Source: Actinobacillus sp. (lineage in GTDB: Bacteria; Pseudomonadota; Gammaproteobacteria; Enterobacterales; Pasteurellaceae). Taken from it: 64,000 nt of DNA. The stretch spans positions 1 to 64,000 of the forward strand of contig JAHHQX010000002.1 in assembly GCA_020026155.1 (NCBI GenBank), read 5' to 3'. The notes under the pieces were generated by a model. The model had not been told where the DNA came from and did not search any database. It saw only the letters and a list, made by a program, of their open reading frames with translations. Below, piece by piece: positions 57,094 through 64,000 of this stretch (the first letter of the stretch is position 1; each line of letters opens with the position of its first letter). The translations under genes and the position numbers were made by a program.

Positions 57094-58944
57094 TTGAATA
57101 TTGTGAATCGTATTTTTGATTGGTTTGAGTCACGTATTGATCCTTACCCAGAAAATAATCCACAACAGTTGCAACACGGATTATTTGGCTTTGTTTGGTC
57201 AAGCCTTAGTGGTATGAAAGGCTGGATCCTATTACTTGCCTTCCTCACCATGGGAACGGGGATTATTGAAGCACTCCTCTTCCAATTTATGGGCGTTGTC
57301 ATCGACTGGCTAGGTAAATACACGCCACATCAACTCTGGCAACAAAAAGGCTATTTATTGTTAGCAATGGCAGGGGTTTTAATTGTCAGCGTGTTCTGGT
57401 CATTTTTCTCCACCACCACTCGTCTTGAAGCCTTACAGGGAAATTTCCCTATGCGCTTACGCTGGGATTTTCACCGCCGTATGTTGGGGCAAAGCCTTAG
57501 CTTTTATCAAGATGAATTTGCTGGGCGTGTTTCGGCAAAAGTGATGCAAACCGCGCTTGCAGTACGCGATAGTGTACTGACGCTCGCCAATATTATGGTG
57601 TACATCAGTGTTTACTTCGTGACATCTGGCGTCATTCTTGTTTCATTAGATACCTATCTCATTGTGCCTTTTTTAGTTTGGCTGGGACTTTTTATTACTA
57701 TCCTTTATTTTATTATTCCTCGCCTTTCTAAAACGGCACAAGAGCAGGCTAATGCGCGCGCTCTGATGACAGGTAGAATTACGGATGCGTACGCCAATAT
57801 TACCACCGTAAAATTATTCTCTCATGCCTCTCGTGAAGCAGATTATGCTAAACGTTCAATGGAAGAATTTATGGTTACTGTACGCAAACAAATGCGTTTA
57901 GCCACGTATTTGGACACGTTGACTTATGCCAATAACGTACTTTTAATTCTCTCAACAGCCATTTTAAGTATTTGGCTTTGGAGTGCGAGTTTAATCGCGG
58001 TTGGAGCAATAGCAACAGCGATTGCGATGACTTTACGTGTGAATAGTTTATCGCATTGGATTATGTGGGAATCTGCCCGTTTATTTGAAAACATCGGTAC
58101 GGTAAATGACGGTATGCGTACGCTTTCAAAACCACATACGATTCTTGATAAACCGAATGCACATCCATTAGATGTAGGCAAAGGTGATATTCATTTTGAA
58201 CATGTAGATTTTGCGTATGGTGATAAACCGCTTTTAAAAGACTTTAATCTACATATTAAACCTGGTGAAAAAGTGGGACTTATCGGGCGCTCTGGAGCGG
58301 GGAAATCAACTATTGTGAATCTCTTATTACGTTTCTATGAGCCACAATCAGGTGAAATTAGTATTGATAACCAAAATATTGCCGACGTTACCCAAGAAAG
58401 TTTACGTGCAGATATCGGCTTAGTGACACAAGATACGTCACTTTTACATCGAAGTGTACGTGATAATATTATCTATGGTCGCCCAGATGCAACAGAAGAG
58501 GAAATTTTGCAAGCCGCAGAACGGGCTAAAGCGGCTGATTTTATTCCACATCTTACCGATCCAAGTGGTCGCTCAGGTTTAGATGCACATGTTGGTGAAC
58601 GAGGCATTAAGCTCTCAGGCGGACAACGTCAGCGTATCGCCATTGCACGCGTTATGTTAAAAGACGCGCCTATTTTGATTCTTGATGAAGCAACCAGTGC
58701 ATTAGATTCAGAAGTGGAAACTGCAATTCAGGAAAGCCTTGACGAAATGATGGAAAACAAAACAGTCATTGCAATCGCTCATCGCCTTTCCACTATCGCA
58801 GCGATGGATCGCCTTATCGTATTAGATAAAGGTCATATCATTGAGCAAGGTACACACCAAGAATTACTTGCTAAAAATGGACTTTATGCCAAATTATGGC
58901 AACATCAATCAGGTGGGTTCTTAGCGAACCAAGATCACGCCTAA
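57094..58944 (+). CDS. ABC exporter, fused permease-ATPase (HI_1051 family)
   Basis: A 616-residue half-transporter with six helices (about 40-330) and a nucleotide-binding domain containing Walker A GRSGAGKST (about 402-410), signature LSGGQRQR and Walker B ILILDEATSALD. The start appears to be TTG at 57094 with AAGGAT seven bases upstream; no in-frame ATG fits. It resembles the uncharacterised H. influenzae HI_1051. Substrate is unknown; lipid or drug export is typical of the fold. Confidence 0.88.
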   Translation: MNIVNRIFDWFESRIDPYPENNPQQLQHGLFGFVWSSLSGMKGWILLLAFLTMGTGIIEALLFQFMGVVIDWLGKYTPHQLWQQKGYLLLAMAGVLIVSVFWSFFSTTTRLEALQGNFPMRLRWDFHRRMLGQSLSFYQDEFAGRVSAKVMQTALAVRDSVLTLANIMVYISVYFVTSGVILVSLDTYLIVPFLVWLGLFITILYFIIPRLSKTAQEQANARALMTGRITDAYANITTVKLFSHASREADYAKRSMEEFMVTVRKQMRLATYLDTLTYANNVLLILSTAILSIWLWSASLIAVGAIATAIAMTLRVNSLSHWIMWESARLFENIGTVNDGMRTLSKPHTILDKPNAHPLDVGKGDIHFEHVDFAYGDKPLLKDFNLHIKPGEKVGLIGRSGAGKSTIVNLLLRFYEPQSGEISIDNQNIADVTQESLRADIGLVTQDTSLLHRSVRDNIIYGRPDATEEEILQAAERAKAADFIPHLTDPSGRSGLDAHVGERGIKLSGGQRQRIAIARVMLKDAPILILDEATSALDSEVETAIQESLDEMMENKTVIAIAHRLSTIAAMDRLIVLDKGHIIEQGTHQELLAKNGLYAKLWQHQSGGFLANQDHA

Positions 58945-58951
58945 ATAAAAA

Positions 58952-58993
58952 CACGCCCCAATTTTCATAAAATTTTTCGAAAATTGGGGCGTG
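58952..58993. repeat. Dispersed repeat, paired inverted copy (copy 14)
   Basis: Inverted half-sites CACGCCCCAATTTTC around an AT-rich centre. It lies between the convergent ABC exporter and surA, eight bases after the first and 16 before the second, so it probably terminates both. Confidence 0.9.
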
Positions 58994-59008
58994 TTATTTT
59001 TAGTTTAA

Positions 59009-60022
59009 TTAGTTCGCATTGATTTGAATATTTGCATTCTTACGCAATAAATCAATCCAGTTCTTTTCAAGATCACCGAGTTTATTACGCATCAACATTT
59101 CATAGGCTTTTTGCATATAAACTTCATTTGTGACATTTTGCTGACGACTTCCCGTTACTTCTAAGATATGCCAACCAAAGGTGCTTTTGAATGGTTGAGA
59201 AATCTTACCTTGTGGTGTAGAGAGAATCGTTTTTGCAAAAGCTGGCGCATACATATCAGGGAATTGGTACCCAAGATCACCTCCATTTGCACCAGATAAA
59301 TAATCTTTAGAATATTCCAATGCCGCTTTGCCAAAGCTTATTTTTTTCGTCAAAATATCATTACGGATTTTAGTCAATTTTGCTTTTGCTTCGCTATCAG
59401 TCATCAATGGATTTATAGTCAGTAAAATATGACGAACATCATATTGTTTAGCCGTAATTGGCGCATGCTTGCCAGCAGATTTTGCCTCTGCTTCTAATTT
59501 TTTCGCTAATGTTTGGATTTCATTACGATGAATACTTTGACGTAACGTATTGACTTCTTGTCCAATCACTTGATCACGTAAAGTTGCCATACGTACTTGT
59601 TGTTGCAAAGCAGGTGCAATCTGTGCCGCTAATTGTGAACGATATTGCTCAAGGTTAACGCCTTGTTGTGTTAATGCTAATAAAAATTGCCCATAACTCA
59701 TTCCATTACGCTGTGCAATTAATTGCATTTGACGATCAACTTCTTGCGTTAAAATTTTCTGAAATTGTTGTTGCGGAACATTAATTTTCGCCTGTTGCAA
59801 TGTGGTTGCCAGCAATGCCTGCGTAATAAGTTCATTCAGCGCTTCTTTACGCGCAGCAGGGGTTGCTTTGTGATGTTGTAATAGCTGGTTAACTTGGCTT
59901 TGTAAAATAGGTGCACCATTCACACTTGCTACAACACGATCACCTAGCGACTGGGCTTGAGCATAAAAAGCAGAAAATCCTATGCAGGAAACGAGTAAAG
60001 TTTGTAATGTTTTTTTTCTCAT
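59009..60022 (-). CDS. surA: Periplasmic chaperone/peptidyl-prolyl isomerase SurA (single parvulin domain)
   Basis: Escorts outer-membrane proteins to the BAM complex. The 337-aa precursor has a signal peptide (about 1-23, ending AQA), a SurA N-domain (about 30-170) and one parvulin domain (about 190-300, with VRHILLTI, GGDLGYQFPDMYAPAF and GWHILEV). E. coli SurA has two parvulin domains in 428 aa. The start is set at MRKKTLQTLL with AGGAA upstream. It is downstream of pyrR. Confidence 0.9.
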   Translation of the reverse strand: MRKKTLQTLLVSCIGFSAFYAQAQSLGDRVVASVNGAPILQSQVNQLLQHHKATPAARKEALNELITQALLATTLQQAKINVPQQQFQKILTQEVDRQMQLIAQRNGMSYGQFLLALTQQGVNLEQYRSQLAAQIAPALQQQVRMATLRDQVIGQEVNTLRQSIHRNEIQTLAKKLEAEAKSAGKHAPITAKQYDVRHILLTINPLMTDSEAKAKLTKIRNDILTKKISFGKAALEYSKDYLSGANGGDLGYQFPDMYAPAFAKTILSTPQGKISQPFKSTFGWHILEVTGSRQQNVTNEVYMQKAYEMLMRNKLGDLEKNWIDLLRKNANIQINAN

Positions 60023-60079
60023 TAGATTTTTCCTAAAATTCAACTATTTATTTAGTGTATAAATTAAACAGAAAGTTCC

Positions 60080-60619
60080 CTAATCTTCTGCTAATACCAC
60101 ATCATAAAAACCATCAGAATGTTCTGTATGTACTTGAACTTCCTGTTGCTTAGTCGTGGTAACAATTTTACCGACATAATCCGCTTGAATTGGAAGTTCT
60201 CGATGTCCTCTATCGATAAAGGTAACTAATTCAACACGTTTAGCGCGCCCAAACGTCATCAAAGCGTCTAGCGCGGCACGAATAGTTCGCCCTGTACAAA
60301 GAACGTCATCAACTAAAATCACAGTTTTATTATCAATATTAATAAAACTTGTCGCCCCATAGTAGGTCGGGTAAAGTTCTGTATGTTCATCTACAAAATC
60401 ATCGCGATATAGCGTAATGTCTATATCAAAAGAAGGTAAACTTTTATTCGTGAGTTTTTGGATCTGCTCTTTCAATAAATGAGCAATATCCGCTCCACGG
60501 CGTTTAATTCCAACAATAACAATATTATTTAAGTCATTGTGTTTTTCGACAATTTCGTAGGCGATCCTAGAAACCGTATGAATAAATTGAGTACTATCAA
60601 CAATATTTTGTTTATTCAT
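60080..60619 (-). CDS. pyrR: PyrR-type uracil phosphoribosyltransferase / regulator
   Basis: In Gram-positives PyrR is an RNA-binding attenuator of pyr operons with uracil phosphoribosyltransferase activity. The 179-aa protein here has the PRPP loop ILVDDVLCTGRTI (101-113), IVGIKRRGADIA and an YRDD segment. The start at MNKQNIVDS follows AGGGGA. No pyr genes adjoin it, so whether it regulates by RNA binding in this genus is open. Confidence 0.92.
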   Translation of the reverse strand: MNKQNIVDSTQFIHTVSRIAYEIVEKHNDLNNIVIVGIKRRGADIAHLLKEQIQKLTNKSLPSFDIDITLYRDDFVDEHTELYPTYYGATSFINIDNKTVILVDDVLCTGRTIRAALDALMTFGRAKRVELVTFIDRGHRELPIQADYVGKIVTTTKQQEVQVHTEHSDGFYDVVLAED

Positions 60620-60689
60620 CGCAATTCCCCTAATCAATGGATAATTTTCAAACATTATAGCCTATTTTTTAATAAAATTGCGGTCATCG

Positions 60690-61361
60690 TCAACTTTGTA
60701 AATAATTTTGTAAAATTCCTTGGGTAAACTGTTTACGTAAATAAAATCCTAATGGTAATGTTTGAATAATTTCTCCCTGTACATTAATACCCGTAGTTAA
60801 CGCACGACTGTTGGCTGCTTTGGGGCGTAATTGTAGCACTTCACCTAAACTTGCATTAATTTCTTGAACGCGTCCTAGGATAATGTAATCCATCAATTCC
60901 TCCCAATCGCGTTTTAATAACCATTCCTGCTCGGCTGTCGGTTCCCATAAAATGGGGGCGCCCACCCGGCGAGTGGCAAGGGGAATATCTCTTTCGCCCT
61001 CAATTGGTATCCATAATACTTTGGCAAGCTTATAACGAACATGGCTCGTTTCCCAAACAATCCCTGTCGTTTGAGTCAAAGGTGCAAGACTAACAAATGT
61101 GGTTTCGAGTACCTTTCCATTACGATCAATCGGTAAGGTTTTTAATTCAATACCTAATGCCTGGAAATCACGTTCTGCTTTGCTTCCTGCTGTAGCGCCA
61201 AGCGCCTGTTCAATTAAATTTCCCACCCAACCTTTATGTCGTTTTAAATTTTCAGGAACGGCTAAATTTAATGTGTGTGCTATATCAGCAAAAGTTAGTC
61301 CAGCAATTGCCCATGCTCTTTCTAAAAGCTCATTTTCAGTTTTAGGAGGCGATGCATGCAT
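60690..61361 (-). CDS. mutH: DNA mismatch repair endonuclease MutH
   Basis: Nicks the unmethylated strand at hemimethylated GATC sites after MutS/MutL recognition. The 223-aa protein has the catalytic D-X(6)-E-X-K pattern: Asp65, Glu72, Lys74 (in DFQALGIELK). Its presence implies Dam methylation in the host. AAGGGA precedes the start. It is separated from ribB by a terminator. Confidence 0.95.
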   Translation of the reverse strand: MHASPPKTENELLERAWAIAGLTFADIAHTLNLAVPENLKRHKGWVGNLIEQALGATAGSKAERDFQALGIELKTLPIDRNGKVLETTFVSLAPLTQTTGIVWETSHVRYKLAKVLWIPIEGERDIPLATRRVGAPILWEPTAEQEWLLKRDWEELMDYIILGRVQEINASLGEVLQLRPKAANSRALTTGINVQGEIIQTLPLGFYLRKQFTQGILQNYLQS

Positions 61362-61378
61362 GTTGGTATTCCCTTCTT

Positions 61379-61409
61379 ACAAAAACGCACCGAAAAACGG
61401 TGCGCTTTT
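61379..61409 (-). terminator. ribB terminator
   Basis: The stem GCGCACCG/CGGTGCGT with a short loop has a T run on the minus strand, just beyond ribB. Confidence 0.88.
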
Positions 61410-61419
61410 AACTCATTAA

Positions 61420-62064
61420 TTAACAATGGTGTTTTTCACGATAAGCCACTAAATCTTCAATGGTCATAACCGGATAATCAAATTGTTTTGCAAAAGCCAC
61501 AATTTCAGGTGCACGTGCCATTGTGCCATCATCATTAGTGATTTCACAAATTACACCAGCAGGTTTAAAACCAGCCATGCGAGCTAAATCTACAGAAGCT
61601 TCTGTATGACCACGGCGCACTAATACCCCACCCGTCTTCGCTTTTAATGGAAAAACATGACCTGGTCGATTTAAATCACTTGGTGCACTATTTTCATCAA
61701 TCGCTGTTTTGATGGTGGTTACACGATCGCTTGCACTCACACCTGTGCTCACACCTTTTGCCGCTTCAATTGTCACCATAAACGCAGTATGGTTAACACA
61801 ATTATTATTTTCAACCATCACTGGAAGTTCTAATGCTTGGCAGCGTTCATCTGTTAAACACAAACACACGATCCCACTTCCATAACGGATAAGTTGTGCC
61901 ATTTGAGGAGCAGTAATGGTTTCAGCAGGGAAGATGAGATCCCCTTCATTTTCTCGATCTTCATCATCTAAAACGAGAACACCCTTTCCGGCTTTTAATG
62001 CAGCTAGTGCGCGTTCAACACGTTCTTCTGCGTTCCCAAATGAAGATAAAATAGACTGATTCAT
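61420..62064 (-). CDS. ribB: 3,4-dihydroxy-2-butanone-4-phosphate synthase RibB
   Basis: Converts ribulose-5-phosphate to the four-carbon precursor of riboflavin. The 214-aa protein has the metal/substrate motif [14 protein letters not shown] (about 32-45) and [16 protein letters not shown]. The longer frame extends 38 codons into the riboswitch terminator and is rejected. AAGGAAA precedes the chosen [10 protein letters not shown]. Expression is controlled by the FMN riboswitch upstream. The protein is monofunctional, without a RibA domain. Confidence 0.95.
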   Translation of the reverse strand: MNQSILSSFGNAEERVERALAALKAGKGVLVLDDEDRENEGDLIFPAETITAPQMAQLIRYGSGIVCLCLTDERCQALELPVMVENNNCVNHTAFMVTIEAAKGVSTGVSASDRVTTIKTAIDENSAPSDLNRPGHVFPLKAKTGGVLVRRGHTEASVDLARMAGFKPAGVICEITNDDGTMARAPEIVAFAKQFDYPVMTIEDLVAYREKHHC

Positions 62065-62112
62065 AGTAAAATTTCCTTGAAATAAAATTGTTGTACTTGA
62101 ATCAGGGCTTGA

Positions 62113-62145
62113 TGGAAAAGTAAAAGACGATAAAAATATCGTCTC
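62113..62145 (-). terminator. Riboswitch expression-platform terminator before ribB
   Basis: On the minus strand the stem AGACGATA/TATCGTCT with a T-rich loop is followed by TTTTACTTTT. It lies between the FMN aptamer and the ribB ribosome-binding site, so flavin control may be by premature termination. Confidence 0.7.
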
Positions 62146-62167
62146 AAAAATCACAACGTGATTAAAA

Positions 62168-62307
62168 TTCTCTTTCATCCAGACTATGACTGTCGGCTTT
62201 GGATTCTCACCAAATCTGCTGTCTTTGCTTTAGCAAACGCTCGTGGGCTTATTTTCGCAATTTGAAACTTACCACCGGTAGGGATTTTCACCCTGCCCTG
62301 AGAACTC
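62168..62307 (-). ncRNA. FMN riboswitch (RFN element) of ribB
   Basis: On the minus strand the conserved RFN blocks occur in order: TTCTCAGGGCAGGGTGAAA, TCCCTACCGGTGGTAAG, AGCCCACGAG, GATTTGGTGAGAATCC, AGCCGACAGTCATAG and GTCTGGATGAAAGAGAA. This is a complete aptamer that binds FMN and shuts off ribB when flavin is plentiful. Confidence 0.95.
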
Positions 62308-62433
62308 TCATAGTATAACTGAATTCCTTGATAAAAAAAGCGTCTTTCCTAGCAAAACGGACGAGAAAAAATTTTTATTTAGCGTTAAGATTGATACAAT
62401 ATCCATTCACTTATGAATCATTCGGAGGCAACT

Positions 62434-62688
62434 ATGTCAGATTTCGATAAAGATAAAATTGAAAACTTTTTCCATCAAATTCAAAGTGCATTACCTGCTG
62501 GCTTAAAAGAATTTAGCCAAGATACGGAAGAAAAATGCAAAGCCTCATTTAAAGCGCGCTTAGTTGCTCTCGGCTTTGTCACCAAAGAAGAATTTGAAGC
62601 GCAAGCCGCTCAAATCAAACAATTACAAGATCAAATTATCCTCCTTCAAGATCGTCTTGATGCTTTAGAAGGTAACAAGGATCAATAG
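62434..62688 (+). CDS. ubiK: Ubiquinone biosynthesis accessory factor UbiK (YqiC)
   Basis: An 84-residue coiled-coil protein (BMFP family) needed for efficient aerobic ubiquinone synthesis; it interacts with UbiJ. The helical N-part (about 1-30) is followed by a heptad-rich coiled coil (about 50-80, with IKQLQDQIILLQDRLDALE). The start is set at MSDFDKDKI with GGAGG upstream. It lies 27 bases before nadR. Confidence 0.9.
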   Translation: MSDFDKDKIENFFHQIQSALPAGLKEFSQDTEEKCKASFKARLVALGFVTKEEFEAQAAQIKQLQDQIILLQDRLDALEGNKDQ

Positions 62689-62694
62689 AATTAA

Positions 62695-63972
<1,278 letters not shown>

Positions 63973-63975
63973 CTT

Positions 63976-64000
63976 ATGATCCTATTTGCTGGCGATCCTC
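63976..64000 (+). CDS. Start of an unidentified gene, cut by the window end
   Basis: ATG at 63976, four bases after the nadR stop, opens MILFAGDP before the window ends. GGGAG lies upstream inside the nadR end, suggesting an operon with nadR. Eight codons are too few to identify it. Confidence 0.5.

Larger units (their letters stand above)
62065..62433. other. ribB leader and ribB/ubiK intergenic region
   Basis: About 370 bases without a gene. It holds, reading toward ribB, the shared promoter region (62308-62433), the FMN riboswitch and its terminator. The ubiK promoter must also lie in the 62310-62430 part. Confidence 0.8.

Noticed and set aside
62065..62178. N-terminal extension of ribB by 38 codons
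   Set aside because: It would translate the riboswitch terminator; the start at 62064 has a good ribosome-binding site and family length.

Overview
The window is a stretch of core chromosome from a member of the Pasteurellaceae. The evidence is low-GC coding sequence, genes resembling Haemophilus influenzae homologues throughout, a comA-type competence operon divergent from the PBP1A gene, an ArcB without a PAS domain, NadR next to UbiK and RibB, and two perfect Hin-type uptake signal sequences (AAGTGCGGT). I could not assign a species. I see no prophage, insertion sequence, CRISPR array, rRNA or tRNA.

Layout. 0.2-4.1 kb: pepA, divergent from the LPS-export genes lptF-lptG. 4.1-8.7 kb: sodA, a single-domain malic enzyme, paeA and rlmJ, all on the minus strand. 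8.7-14.9 kb: mrcA (PBP1A) on the minus strand, and divergently comA-comB-comC-comE. This operon has no comD, and its secretin is short. 14.5-22.6 kb: a SirB2-like gene, gyrA, and a nucleoside-salvage block (deoD, deoB, two tandem nupC). 22.9-28.5 kb: gltS, trmB-yggL, corA-yggT behind a structured leader, yggU and tpiA. 28.7-31.5 kb: a small PRD-like gene and the formaldehyde-detoxification set frmR-frmA-fghA with a visible operator. 31.7-40.6 kb: a DASS transporter, glpG, brnQ, tex, greB, yjjP-yjjB and folA. 40.5-47.5 kb: the yibN-secB-gpsA-cysE block, yejM-yejL, yejK, bamE and ydcH. 47.6-53.9 kb: arcB, pnp with a leader hairpin, and deaD. 54-64 kb: mobA, yihD-dsbA, maoP, ybaN-smrB, an ABC exporter, surA, pyrR, mutH, ribB with an FMN riboswitch, ubiK-nadR, and the first codons of one more gene.

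The most striking non-genic feature is a dispersed repeat. Twenty half-sites share the pattern ACGCC-N3-ATTTTC-N3-AAAATTT. Six are head-to-head pairs that form hairpins at gene ends, and eight are singletons, three of them inside genes (comC, glpG, yejM). Such pairs-as-terminators plus coding singletons are how Pasteurellaceae uptake signal sequences behave, while the standard 9-mer is nearly absent here. Together with the missing ComD and the ComE secretin lacking its N-terminal domain, this suggests a lineage whose DNA-uptake system has diverged. That is inference and needs genome-wide counting and uptake assays.

Start codons were moved from the longest reading frame wherever a Shine-Dalgarno sequence and family length supported an internal start. 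These cases are stated.
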